A stretch of 64,000 nt of DNA from FEN-1350 sp964643355 (lineage in GTDB: Bacteria; Planctomycetota; Phycisphaerae; Sedimentisphaerales; Anaerohalosphaeraceae). The stretch spans positions 1-64,000 of the forward strand of contig CAZXPW010000022.1 in NCBI GenBank assembly GCA_964643355.1, in the 5' to 3' direction. Positions 9,867 to 18,792 of this stretch are shown here, one piece after another (position 1 is the first letter of the stretch; every line of letters begins with the position of its first letter). The position numbers were made by a program, and so were the translations under genes. The notes beneath the pieces were generated by a model, which ran no database searches, had not been told where the DNA came from, and saw only the letters and a list, made by a program, of their open reading frames with translations.

Positions 9867-11015
9867 TCAGGCCTTCGGCGGTTGATTCTTCAGCAATTGT
9901 TGATACCAGTTCTGATACGCGCTGACCATGGTCTCCAGCCCGAAACGAGACTCGACTTCCCTCTTGGCCTGTTGTGCCACTTGACGCATCTTTTGGGGAT
10001 TCGAAAGCATATCGCCAATGGTCTTGGCCATGGATTGAGGATTCCGCGGGGCAAACACAAATCCCGTTTGTCCCGGACGAATCAATTCGCGAAAGGTGGG
10101 GATATCGGTCGTCGCAACGGGAATTTCCAGGGACATCGCCTCAAAGATCACATTGCAGAAGCCCTCCGACTGGGAGGCGGTGACCAGGATATCCGTCGAT
10201 TGAAGCAACAATGGAATCTGACTGACAAATCCGAGAAAAAACACCCGATCCTCCAATCCTTCGCGTCGAACCTGGTTTTTCAACTGGTGCGACTGGATTC
10301 CCTGTCCTGCGACCAACAGCGTAACGGCCATACCTGTCTTGCGGAGAATTCGTACGGCCGAGAGGATGTCGCCGACGGATTTATTGGCATCGAGTCGGCC
10401 GACCACGGACAACACCGGCCGATCCGGGCACGAAATCCCGAGGGACCGGAGAAAGGTCGTTCGGTCCACATTGGACAGGACATGAGGTCGAAAGCCGTTA
10501 TAAATCCGGCAGATCTTGCCGGATTGAACACCCAACACACGAACACAATTGTCTTTGACGACATCGGAATTGACGACGACCTTGTCGGCCAGATAGCGAA
10601 GCGTCATCCGATCGACCCAGTACCAGCGATCCAGACGGCTGTGCCGCAATCCCCGGAGCGATCCAATGCACGGCCGAATTCCGATCCACCGGGCAGCCAG
10701 AAGTCCCCATAGATTGGCGGTGGGCAACACTGTATGGATCAAGTCGGGGCGCAGGCGCCGGAGCAATCGAATCAATTCCGACAGTCGCCGGGGATCCACG
10801 GACTTGCGGCGCTTGACACTATGGACTGAGACCCCCTCGATATGACCATACTGGTCGTCCAGAAGACGGTGGCGATCGTAGAGCAGGACAAAATGGGGAT
10901 CGAAAAACCGTTTATCCATCGCCCGTGCCAGTTCGAGATATTGGCGTTCGGCGCCGCCATAATCAAGGGTCGGAAAGATCCAGGCGATCCGGATGGGCGT
11001 TACGGGTTCAGACAG
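9867..11015 (-). CDS. Glycosyltransferase family 4, probable CTG start
   Basis: A GT4 enzyme: the first ATG (10919) gives 350 residues but cuts off the conserved N-terminus. In-frame sequence upstream reads RIAWIFPTLDYGGAERQYLELARA, the classic GGAE nucleotide-sugar loop of this family, so translation must begin earlier. No ATG, GTG or TTG exists between the in-frame TGA and that motif. A CTG at 11015-11013 is a possible start; a GGAGAG lies upstream of it and an earlier in-frame CTG at 11021-11019. The start overlaps the stop of the O-antigen ligase gene by 8 bp. The C-terminal domain has SVVGRLDANKSVGDIL, the donor site SQSEGFCNVIFEAMSLEIPVATTDIP and a normal tail. Confidence 0.85.
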   Translation of the reverse strand: MSEPVTPIRIAWIFPTLDYGGAERQYLELARAMDKRFFDPHFVLLYDRHRLLDDQYGHIEGVSVHSVKRRKSVDPRRLSELIRLLRRLRPDLIHTVLPTANLWGLLAARWIGIRPCIGSLRGLRHSRLDRWYWVDRMTLRYLADKVVVNSDVVKDNCVRVLGVQSGKICRIYNGFRPHVLSNVDRTTFLRSLGISCPDRPVLSVVGRLDANKSVGDILSAVRILRKTGMAVTLLVAGQGIQSHQLKNQVRREGLEDRVFFLGFVSQIPLLLQSTDILVTASQSEGFCNVIFEAMSLEIPVATTDIPTFRELIRPGQTGFVFAPRNPQSMAKTIGDMLSNPQKMRQVAQQAKREVESRFGLETMVSAYQNWYQQLLKNQPPKA

Positions 11016-12414
11016 GGGCAGGGCTCTCCGACGGATCTGAGATCAAAACGGCCGGAGCCATCTGAAATACGGCAAGCCAAACCCAAAACATGACCGTATG
11101 CAGATTGGAATGAAAAGTTTCCAGGGTCAGGAGACCGACAAATGCGGCCAACACGGTTCCAATCCGAATCCGGTTCGGCGGAGATTGGCCGCATGGAAGA
11201 CGGAACAATCGATATGCGTTTCGTCCAATTCGAACCAGGATGATACCAAAGAACAACAGGGAAATTAACCCGGTTTCGACAGCCAGCGTGATGTACAGAC
11301 TATGAGAATATTTTCCCTTGAGTTCGGGAGGAAGCCCCCCGTTCGTATAACGATTCAGAAACCGATACGAACCCAAGCCATACCCCCAGACCGGGTGTTG
11401 AGCCGTCAACGAGGGGGCGCTGAGATAACGCTGGTATCTCCGTTCCGCAGATAATCCCCGGGCCTTGAAATTGGCCAATATCGGTGTCGTAATCAGAATG
11501 ATCGCGATCAGACCCAGCAGCCCGGCTACTTTGATTTTCCGGCTGATCGGAACAGCGAAGAGTACGATCGCCAAGGCCAACCAACCTCCTCGCGAAAAGC
11601 TCAATCCGATCGTACCCACAATCGCGGCAATTGCCATCCCCCAGAAAATCCGATCCTGGCGGAGATCGGCCGAGAGGAAAGCGGCAATCCCCCAGGGAAC
11701 CACAAGGACCAGCAACCAGGCGAGAAAATTGGATTGCGTGACATAGGATTGAATTCGAATCCAATCATTGAAGTGCCCTATGAACTGCCAGGGAAGGGCG
11801 GCGATACGGGCAAACCATTCCCCTAATCCATAGGCGGCCAAAAATAGGCCGGACAATAACGCCCATACAATCAATCGATCAAACTGATGACGCGTGCGAA
11901 TGTGATCCCGCAGGATCAGAAAAAGTACGATGCCAAAAGCGCTTCGTATCCATAACCGGAGGGACCGACCAGGGTCCACCGAAACCATCGACGAGATCAA
12001 TGCGACAATCATCCACAAAAGAACCCATCCCGTTTCGGGGACAAAACGAAAAGGGCTTCCGCCCAAAATCGTCCGCAGCCAGACCGACACGGCCAACACG
12101 AGAATCAAAAGATCCGAAATCGTAACCGGGAGGCCCTGGACGGATTTGTTTTGCAGGGGAAGGAACAGAAGCAGAAATCCCAGAGCCGTATCTCTGTTCA
12201 GAACGCACAGAATCCCGTAACAACACGCCAGCCAGCCAGACAGCGGCAGCGAAATTTGATGGCGTTTCCCGGAAAACAGGATAATGCAGGCAAGAAATCC
12301 GCCGATCAATCCGATCGTACATACGGTGTGAAGAGTCCTGCGGGCGAATTGATTCGAGGGGATCTCGGTAAAAAGAGATATCGGATATGCCAGCATATCA
12401 GACGGAATCTGCAA
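11008..12414 (-). CDS. O-antigen ligase/polymerase family membrane protein
   Basis: A 468-residue protein with about 11 membrane helices and a large periplasmic loop (about 330-385), the topology of the O-antigen ligase (WaaL/Wzy) family. The loop holds the typical RYLSAPSLTAQHPVWGYGLGSY...NGGLPPELKGKYSHSLYITLAVETGL arrangement, with the YSHSLYI histidine that marks this family. It would polymerise or ligate lipid-linked EPS units on the outer face of the membrane. The first possible start is a TTG at 12414; an ATG follows at 12396, and neither has a convincing ribosome site. Sits between the sulfotransferase and a GT4 gene. Confidence 0.87.
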   Translation of the reverse strand: MQIPSDMLAYPISLFTEIPSNQFARRTLHTVCTIGLIGGFLACIILFSGKRHQISLPLSGWLACCYGILCVLNRDTALGFLLLFLPLQNKSVQGLPVTISDLLILVLAVSVWLRTILGGSPFRFVPETGWVLLWMIVALISSMVSVDPGRSLRLWIRSAFGIVLFLILRDHIRTRHQFDRLIVWALLSGLFLAAYGLGEWFARIAALPWQFIGHFNDWIRIQSYVTQSNFLAWLLVLVVPWGIAAFLSADLRQDRIFWGMAIAAIVGTIGLSFSRGGWLALAIVLFAVPISRKIKVAGLLGLIAIILITTPILANFKARGLSAERRYQRYLSAPSLTAQHPVWGYGLGSYRFLNRYTNGGLPPELKGKYSHSLYITLAVETGLISLLFFGIILVRIGRNAYRLFRLPCGQSPPNRIRIGTVLAAFVGLLTLETFHSNLHTVMFWVWLAVFQMAPAVLISDPSESPAPV

Positions 12415-12455
12415 CTTGTAGGGTCGATATTGAATGCGGCAGTGAAATCATCTCG

Positions 12456-13340
12456 TCAATCCAACTTTTCCGTGGAATCCGAAACGGACAGATTTCGTTC
12501 CTGCCGCAGCAGGCAAAAAGTCCGGGGATTAAAAATGCCTCGCCTCGGAAATAACCGATGAACCCGGTTCCACAGGTTGAAGAATGCCAGAGGCAACCAA
12601 CCAAGCAGGCCCGAGCCGATCCGGAGGAAACGAAGCTGACCGACCGTCAGGTAGGACTCCGCCGGTTTGGATCCCGGAAAACTGGTATTGGGGCGATACC
12701 GAATCTTCACCATCTCCGGCTGATACGGGATGCCGAGAAAGGAACAGACCTCGCGAATGGATCCGTCCAGGTCGGCTTTCATTTGCTCATATCGAACATA
12801 TCGTACGCAAGGATGATGACGATGAGCCAGAATTTTACGAATGCCGTAGTAATACCCATATACGTATCGAGGCCACCCTTTGGGTCCCCATCGACCCATG
12901 GAGGATCGAACGGTGGGAATGACATCCCGAAGAATCATGAGAAATTGACCATCCGGAAACTGTCGGATCAGATCCGGAAGAACCGTCGGGGAGAATTTCT
13001 GAAACCAGTACTTCTTCCCCTGGAGATCGGCGACGGAATCCATGAATTCGCGAAGAAAAGAAGAATACGATTTCGCGGAGAACGAATACAGCCGATCTTT
13101 GGTCAGGCCGGATAGCCGGGCAAAATCGGTGGCGGCGAAACATTCGATAAATGCGATCCGACTGTTGAGGTCATTGAGAGGCCCAAACATCTTCGGCATG
13201 GCTGTCAGCATCTCGGTCTCGACAATTCCATCATGGAACTCGTGATGGATCCCGGCAATATCGGGGTGGTTGAGCAGAATGTTGGACAACCAATGTGTCC
13301 CGGAACGATTGTTTCCGATAACGATAATCGGCTTAGCCAT
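12456..13340 (-). CDS. PAPS-dependent sulfotransferase family protein
   Basis: A 294-residue protein opening with the 5'-phosphosulfate-binding loop IVIGNNRSGTHWLSNILLNHPDIAG, with a later Asp/Ser region (FLMILRDVIPTVRSSMGRWG) matching the 3'-phosphate-binding motif (RDP...S). These are the two hallmarks of PAPS-using sulfotransferases. It has no signal peptide, so it would act in the cytoplasm on lipid-linked sugars, or on a precursor. The start has a good ribosome site (AAAGGA, 8 bp before the ATG). Its place between the O-antigen ligase and the SGNH gene suggests sulfation of the EPS. PAPS would come from the cys operon at 51-55 kb. Confidence 0.82.
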   Translation of the reverse strand: MAKPIIVIGNNRSGTHWLSNILLNHPDIAGIHHEFHDGIVETEMLTAMPKMFGPLNDLNSRIAFIECFAATDFARLSGLTKDRLYSFSAKSYSSFLREFMDSVADLQGKKYWFQKFSPTVLPDLIRQFPDGQFLMILRDVIPTVRSSMGRWGPKGWPRYVYGYYYGIRKILAHRHHPCVRYVRYEQMKADLDGSIREVCSFLGIPYQPEMVKIRYRPNTSFPGSKPAESYLTVGQLRFLRIGSGLLGWLPLAFFNLWNRVHRLFPRRGIFNPRTFCLLRQERNLSVSDSTEKLD

Positions 13341-13363
13341 CCGAACAATCCTTTCGGTGAAAC

Positions 13364-14533
13364 TTATTTCTCGTCGTGATTTTGAATGGGTTCATCCCAT
13401 CCAAATACCCGATTTTGCAGCAGGGCCTCGGCCGTAGCTTCGGCGGCCACGCGATTGCCTCTCGGCGTCCAGTGAATATCAAGCCAATAATACAGTCGTT
13501 CAGGATTGATTATTGCGGCATTTTGAAGAGCGGATGTCAGATTGAAGCACCCCGTCGAAAGCGCTTCCGAATAATACCGACACGCCTTTGCATTGTAATC
13601 GCACATCGCGTCCGGATCTTTGACTCCCTGATGCCTCCATCGCCCCATATCCTCCGGATATATCGCATAACTCAACGGAAAATGAACGACGACCAGGCGG
13701 GCGCCCGACCGGCGAATCTGATCCTGAAATCCCCAAAACAAACGGGTGGAATTCACGACCTCGGGATTATCCGGTGAGAACTTTTCGACCGGAATCATTT
13801 TTTGTCCGGCCCCTTCAATTTCACCAGACTGTTCGGCCGCCCCCGACCGAGCCAAGCCCTGATAGAGCAAATACCCGTAAAATACCACGCCGAACCGTTT
13901 TGCTCGTTTCAGAATTCGCGTTTTCCAATTGGCGTTGGGGGAAACCAGATACCCCTGATCGTTGACTACAAGCGATTGTCTCGGCTCATGAATGGTCATC
14001 ATTCCGTACACGAATTGAATCACCAGGTCGGGTTCATAGTTGCGGCCGATCTGTTCAAACCAGTCTTGTTGAGGAAAGGTTCCAAGAGCCGGAACTCCGG
14101 CGTTGAGGACTTCCACTGTTTTGCCCTTGAAACCGCCGCTTTCCTGGAGAATCCGTTCCAGTTGCGCCCCGTAGGTGTCGGAATAGTCGTTTCCCCAGCC
14201 AAAGGCAAAACTGGGTCCAAGCAACAGGATTCGATAACGGTCGTCGGGTTTGGGGCAAACATATTCGCGATCGATACGATCCGCTCGAAATCCTTGCGCG
14301 TTGGTAATATAGACGACCGAATATTCCGGGGTCTTATGCGCATAGTGCAGGCAGGATTTCAAGGTCCAACCGCGATAAGGATCTGGAGCAAAGATGGGAA
14401 GGGCCATTCGGCGAAACAACCATCCGCCTGTTGAGGCATAATAATAGACCTGAAGCGTTCCCTCCACCAGCAATAACAAAAATACGCCATAGAGTAACCC
14501 TCCGGCGATTTTCTTAAATCGAACCATCGTCAT
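13364..14533 (-). CDS. Membrane-anchored SGNH hydrolase-like protein
   Basis: I place the start at the ATG at 14533 (MTMVRFKKIAGG), 23 bp after the upstream epimerase stop; the longer frame would start inside that gene. This gives 389 residues with one N-terminal signal anchor (GGLLYGVFLLLLVEGTLQVYYY). The periplasmic part looks like the SGNH/GDSL fold: YRILLLGPSFAFGWGND supplies the Ser block, and YYWLDIHWTPRGNRVAAEA supplies the catalytic Asp-x-x-His near the C-terminus. Such proteins in EPS loci (for example AlgJ/AlgX-type) add or remove acyl groups on the polymer. The exact reaction is not evident. Confidence 0.72.
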   Translation of the reverse strand: MTMVRFKKIAGGLLYGVFLLLLVEGTLQVYYYASTGGWLFRRMALPIFAPDPYRGWTLKSCLHYAHKTPEYSVVYITNAQGFRADRIDREYVCPKPDDRYRILLLGPSFAFGWGNDYSDTYGAQLERILQESGGFKGKTVEVLNAGVPALGTFPQQDWFEQIGRNYEPDLVIQFVYGMMTIHEPRQSLVVNDQGYLVSPNANWKTRILKRAKRFGVVFYGYLLYQGLARSGAAEQSGEIEGAGQKMIPVEKFSPDNPEVVNSTRLFWGFQDQIRRSGARLVVVHFPLSYAIYPEDMGRWRHQGVKDPDAMCDYNAKACRYYSEALSTGCFNLTSALQNAAIINPERLYYWLDIHWTPRGNRVAAEATAEALLQNRVFGWDEPIQNHDEK

Positions 14534-14556
14534 CCCACACCAACATGACAATCCAG

Positions 14557-15564
14557 TCAATCCCCCGCCGTGATCGTAGGCATTGGACCCAGGTCTCGAA
14601 GCCGGCAGTACCAGCGCCACAACAAAGGGAATTGTTCGCCAAGATTCAACCGCGGTTCAAATCCCAGAACCCGTCGAGCCTTGGCGATATCCGATACATT
14701 TCGTCGCACTTCGCCGGTAATTGCCGGCCGGTACACCAGTCTGGCACCATCGTGGCCGACCAATCGCAGGATGGATTCGGCCAGATCGCGAATGGTTGTC
14801 TCAACGCCGGTGGCGATCTGAAAGATCTGGCCCCACACGGCGTCGTTGTCCGGCGGCTGCCGCAGGGCTTTTTCCAGACCCTGTGAAACATCTCGGGCAT
14901 GGATAAAATCCCGCGTCTGGAGGCCGTCGCCGAAGATCTCCAGCGGCTGATTTTCGTAGATGCGCCCGAAGAAACGGTTGACCACGGAAGTTTTGTGCAA
15001 TGAATACGGGCCATAGACATTGGCGAACCGGAATATCGCCGTCGGCAGGCCGAACGAATGGTAATAGGCCGTACACAGGGCTTCGCCGTAAAGTTTGACC
15101 GCCCCATACGGCGACATCGGGCAGGGCACGACGCCTTCGTGGACCGGCGGTTGTTGCCGACCGGCCGCGGCATTGGAGGAAGCGAACAGAACACCGCGCA
15201 CGCCATTGAGCCGGGCGGCCTCCAGGACATTCAACATCCCTTGCGCATTGATTTCCAGATGCGGCCGCGGATTTCGGATCGACTCGCGGACCTGGGTCTC
15301 GGCGGCCAGATGGATCACGCGGTCCTGGCCGCGCATGGTTTCGGAAAGCCGATCGGCATCCAGAATGTCACCTTCAACAAAAAAGGTTCCTGACACCTTT
15401 TTGCCGAAGTCGGCCAGAGCACAATCGAGATTCTCGCGGGAACCGGTACTGAGATTATCGAAAATCGTGATGCGATATCCGCCCTGTTCGAGCAGATAGC
15501 GAACCAGATTGGCGCCGATGAATCCGGCCCCGCCGGTGATCAGAATGGATTGTTGCGACGACAA
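14557..15564 (-). CDS. NAD-dependent nucleotide-sugar epimerase/dehydratase
   Basis: A 335-residue extended short-chain dehydrogenase. ITGGAGFIGANLVRYLLEQG is the NAD-binding Rossmann loop, VIHLAAETQVRESI the usual second motif, and SPYGAVKLYGEAL holds the catalytic Tyr-x3-Lys. FANVYGPYSL and DGLQTRDFIHARDVS are also typical of UDP-glucose 4-epimerase relatives. Substrate specificity cannot be decided. The start is a TTG at 15564, 12 bp after the thioredoxin stop, with no strong ribosome site. Confidence 0.9.
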   Translation of the reverse strand: MSSQQSILITGGAGFIGANLVRYLLEQGGYRITIFDNLSTGSRENLDCALADFGKKVSGTFFVEGDILDADRLSETMRGQDRVIHLAAETQVRESIRNPRPHLEINAQGMLNVLEAARLNGVRGVLFASSNAAAGRQQPPVHEGVVPCPMSPYGAVKLYGEALCTAYYHSFGLPTAIFRFANVYGPYSLHKTSVVNRFFGRIYENQPLEIFGDGLQTRDFIHARDVSQGLEKALRQPPDNDAVWGQIFQIATGVETTIRDLAESILRLVGHDGARLVYRPAITGEVRRNVSDIAKARRVLGFEPRLNLGEQFPLLWRWYCRLRDLGPMPTITAGD

Positions 15565-15576
15565 GCGAAATCAGAA

Positions 15577-15987
15577 TCAATATGGATTTGCACCGGTTGG
15601 TTGTTCGACGGAATCTTGAACGACCGTCGGTAACTCAACAATCGGCCGGGCAACGGATCGTTCAGCCAGAGCGGCATTGATCAGATCGAGAAGTTGTTGG
15701 AGTGAATGGGCGCCGATGGCGCGACGAACGGGTTTTCCGCCGTGAAACACGATAAAGGCGGGTACGCCCAGGATGTGGTACAGGGTACGATAGCCAGGAT
15801 GTTGATCGACATTGAGCTTGCAGACCTTAACGCGACCGACAAGTCGTTGGGCAAGGGTCTCCAGCACCGGCTCCATCATTTTACAGGGCGGACACCAGGA
15901 ACCCCAGAACTCGACCAACACCGGACTGGAACTGGTTAGAACCTCATCAGCGAAGGTACTATTTGTTAATCGTGTACAGTTGCTCAT
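15577..15987 (-). CDS. Thioredoxin with C-terminal extension
   Basis: With the start at the ATG 15987 (MSNCTRLTNSTF) this is 136 residues. The alternative longer frame would overlap the upstream gene by 140 bp and has no thioredoxin-like sequence there. The active site WCPPC is in VEFWGSWCPPCKMMEPVLETLA, followed by the cis-Pro region (ILGVPAFIVFHGG). The last 30 residues are an unrecognised tail. It starts 29 bp inside the SQD1-like gene. A thioredoxin inside an EPS operon is unusual; reducing an APS/PAPS reductase to supply sulfite is one idea, and general redox repair of the Cys-rich SQD1-like partner is another. Confidence 0.9.
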   Translation of the reverse strand: MSNCTRLTNSTFADEVLTSSSPVLVEFWGSWCPPCKMMEPVLETLAQRLVGRVKVCKLNVDQHPGYRTLYHILGVPAFIVFHGGKPVRRAIGAHSLQQLLDLINAALAERSVARPIVELPTVVQDSVEQPTGANPY

Positions 15988-17488
15988 CGTCCTTGATTTC
16001 CGCCTCAAGATCCAAGAGTTCCAATCGTTCCACCTGTCGCTTGATGCCCGACCACCAGGTCCGCGGCATGATCGCGTGTTTCCGCTGTTCAATTCGCGCA
16101 CGAACCTCGTCGGTCAGGAACAACTCGAACATCCGGGCGATCTCTTCGTCGAGATCGACCTTCGGCTCAAATCCATACTGCTTGGGAAGTTTTTCATACA
16201 ACACCTCGAACGGATGCTCATCCGCCTCGACGCGTGGATTCTCCACCCGTTGGATCTGGACGGGAAGACCAAATACGCTTTGACCGATCCTGGCAATCTT
16301 ATACGCCAATTGACGGACGCTGTAAATGCCAGAGACTTGATTAACCGTCGCATACTGGCCGGGTTCCGGCGGCGCGTTGATCAGGCGGGCCATGCACTGC
16401 ATCGCATCCCGCAGCGCGATATAGCCGCGGATTTGTTTTCCCTGGCCGTACAAGGTCAACGGAATCCCCGACACCGCCTGCGCGACAAAACGATTGATGA
16501 CTGTGCCGAAGCATTCGTCGATATCCAGCCGCGTTCGAAGCCGTTTGTCTTTGGCGACCTGATCGGTATGAACGCCGAAGATGACGCCCTGCATGATATC
16601 GTAGGATCGCAACCACCAGTATTTGCAGGCCTCAAAACAATTGAATGTGTCCTGAACCTTGCTGACATGATAAAAGCTGGCCGGATCCCGCGGAACCAGT
16701 TCCCCGCCCAAACTCCACTGACGGTTGTTCCAATGCAACACCGCGTCGGCGGGAAACAGGCCCTCGAACAGCGGCCGGCCGGTCAGCGGCGTGCCGTATT
16801 CGCCCATCGTACCCAGCTTGATCAGCGACGATTCGGGAACCAGATCCCGCATGGTAAAGAGCAAACCCAGCGTGCCGAGCACATTGTTCTTCTGTACGGC
16901 GATGGCGTGTTCGGCGTCGATCATGCTGTAGGGGGCCGAGGGGCATTCGGCATAATGCACGATCACTTCCGGACGGACCTCTTCGATAAATTCGCGAAGT
17001 CGCTGCCGCTGTTTGTAAATGTCCATCTGTCGAAAATCAATCTCGATTCCCAGGAGCTCCCGCGCGGCGGCCAGCCGATCATTCATCCGGGCTATCGGTA
17101 CGATCGTCTGAGCGCCGCGTTCCTTGACCCACTCGCGACGATTATAATTATCCACGCCGCTGACCCGATAGCCCATGCTCCCGAGCCACAGGGCCAGTGT
17201 CCAGCCAAGATAACCGTCAATCCCCAGGATCATCACCCGCATATCGCGAAGCTGGTACCCGCAGGACCCTTTGATCCACTGCGGACACTCTTCGAACGAA
17301 ACGCTCATCGGATCGAACAGCCCCATCTCCGGCCGCCGTTTGCATTCCGCAAGAATCTGGGTTTCCCCGGTTGCATCCGATTTTTTTTCAAACTGCTTGC
17401 CGGACTGCCCGCAAGCGCGAAAATCCACCTTGCCCGCCAGATTAATCGCGGGACAGTTCCAGCAAGTACCTTGTCTGTTATGAATCAT
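15959..17488 (-). CDS. SQD1-like NAD-dependent nucleotide-sugar enzyme with Cys-rich N-terminus
   Basis: A 509-residue extended short-chain dehydrogenase. The Rossmann loop GIDGYLGW starts at residue 89, and the body matches the SQD1/Agl3 group (UDP-sulfoquinovose synthases): NNVLGTLGLLF, KLGTMGEYGTP, PRDPASFYHVSKVQD with the Tyr-x3-Lys, and QGVIFG. SQD1 enzymes make UDP-sulfoquinovose from UDP-glucose and sulfite. Before the Rossmann domain there is an extra region of about 85 residues with six cysteines (C9, C12, C26, C49, C68, C76) that standard SQD1 proteins lack; it could bind a metal. It overlaps the phosphodiesterase-like gene by 4 bp and thioredoxin by 29 bp. The family call is solid, but sulfoquinovose as product is an inference. 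Confidence 0.8.
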   Translation of the reverse strand: MIHNRQGTCWNCPAINLAGKVDFRACGQSGKQFEKKSDATGETQILAECKRRPEMGLFDPMSVSFEECPQWIKGSCGYQLRDMRVMILGIDGYLGWTLALWLGSMGYRVSGVDNYNRREWVKERGAQTIVPIARMNDRLAAARELLGIEIDFRQMDIYKQRQRLREFIEEVRPEVIVHYAECPSAPYSMIDAEHAIAVQKNNVLGTLGLLFTMRDLVPESSLIKLGTMGEYGTPLTGRPLFEGLFPADAVLHWNNRQWSLGGELVPRDPASFYHVSKVQDTFNCFEACKYWWLRSYDIMQGVIFGVHTDQVAKDKRLRTRLDIDECFGTVINRFVAQAVSGIPLTLYGQGKQIRGYIALRDAMQCMARLINAPPEPGQYATVNQVSGIYSVRQLAYKIARIGQSVFGLPVQIQRVENPRVEADEHPFEVLYEKLPKQYGFEPKVDLDEEIARMFELFLTDEVRARIEQRKHAIMPRTWWSGIKRQVERLELLDLEAEIKDDEQLYTINK

Positions 17489-18792
17489 GACAACCGACTC
17501 CCCGACGACAAAAAGTCCAAATGGGCGGACTCCATGATACCCGTCACATCCTGGATCGCAATTCGTTCCTCTTGTTGTCGCGGCGCATAACCCCGCAACA
17601 GACAGAACGCGGTATCCTGGGTATGTTTTCCCGTAAATCCATCCCGATCAAAAAGTGTTGCGGCCTTCAGGTTGGCCTTCAAATTGAATCCCTCCCCCGC
17701 CACCAACACAAGGTCCGGAGCCGAAGAGACGCAGGATCCCTGATAGATCGCATCCCGCCGACAGATCCGGCGGATCGCGTTTCGGCCGTGAACCTGCAAG
17801 GAGCCAAAGAGCTTTTCCAGTTCCTCCACAACGATCGGAACTTCTTCCGGTCGTACGCTTCCACCCGGAAACCGACCTTGTGCGTGAACATAGATTCGTC
17901 CCGGATCCAGAGCGAAAGCCCGGGAGGACGGATCGATATCTTTCAAAGAGGCAGGGGGGTTCCTGCGGAAACCAAGCAATCCCGCCTGCTGGAGAAGGTA
18001 GTTGACATAGACATTCCAGTCCAGCCGCTCGAATCCGTGATCGGACAACATGACCAGCCGGTCGTCCGGGGTTAAGGTCGCGGTGATTTCACCGACAACC
18101 TGATCGATCGAATGGAAATAATCCAGAAACCGCTGGTGATATTTGTGATGCGGGTCTTCCCACGCATCCCACAGGAAATGCATCAGCCGATCCGTGCCCG
18201 TGAAGACCAGCATGAAGGTTTGCCAGGACTTCTCATTCCAAAGATGTCGCCAGGCCTGAATGCGGGCACGATGGGTTTTTTCCAGGTCGGCCCAGAACAG
18301 GTCCATCGACTGGCGGGCCTTCTGTGAATCTACATCCAGACGGTAGTCCATCTCCTGGAGCGTCGCCAACAGATCCGATGGATATACGCTTCTGGCCAAA
18401 TCCAGGGAAACAAATCCGGATACATGGACGCCATTCATTTTCCGAACCGGATAGGTACCCGGTACATTCAGAATGATACTGGGATCCGGCCGGCTTTCCC
18501 AGAACGGCGCAACTTGCAGATCACGATAACACGGATAGCGAACTTGATACGATCCGGGAAACAAGTCCGTAAAACCGTAAATCCCATGCCGGCCTGGATT
18601 AACGCCGGTAATCATCGTTGACCAGGCAACGGAGGACACTTCGGGGATGGTGGAATCCATCGGTCCGAACTGGCTATCGGCAATCAACCGACCGGTGTGG
18701 GGCATGATCCCTTGACTGACAAGGCGTTCGATCATCCCGACGGGAACACCATCCAGGCCGACGATAATGGTTTTCGCATTCTTCTGTTTCAA
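17485..18792 (-). CDS. Alkaline-phosphatase-superfamily phosphodiesterase-like enzyme
   Basis: A 435-residue protein of the type I phosphodiesterase/nucleotide pyrophosphatase family. Visible metal-site motifs are TIIVGLDGVPVGMIE near the start, the nucleophile region STIPEVSSVAWSTMITGVNPGRHGIYGF, LVMLSDHGFERL in the middle and FTGKHTQDTAFCLLRG near the end. No signal peptide is seen, so it is probably cytoplasmic. It is the first gene of the EPS unit and overlaps the SQD1-like gene by 4 bp. It may hydrolyse a nucleotide-sugar or lipid-linked phosphodiester; the substrate is unknown. Confidence 0.83.
   Translation of the reverse strand: MKQKNAKTIIVGLDGVPVGMIERLVSQGIMPHTGRLIADSQFGPMDSTIPEVSSVAWSTMITGVNPGRHGIYGFTDLFPGSYQVRYPCYRDLQVAPFWESRPDPSIILNVPGTYPVRKMNGVHVSGFVSLDLARSVYPSDLLATLQEMDYRLDVDSQKARQSMDLFWADLEKTHRARIQAWRHLWNEKSWQTFMLVFTGTDRLMHFLWDAWEDPHHKYHQRFLDYFHSIDQVVGEITATLTPDDRLVMLSDHGFERLDWNVYVNYLLQQAGLLGFRRNPPASLKDIDPSSRAFALDPGRIYVHAQGRFPGGSVRPEEVPIVVEELEKLFGSLQVHGRNAIRRICRRDAIYQGSCVSSAPDLVLVAGEGFNLKANLKAATLFDRDGFTGKHTQDTAFCLLRGYAPRQQEERIAIQDVTGIMESAHLDFLSSGSRLS

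Noticed and set aside
15812..17590. Plus-strand frame of 592 codons opposite the SQD1-like gene
   Set aside because: The minus strand carries a clear SQD1-like protein in this region; the plus-strand reading has no family features.
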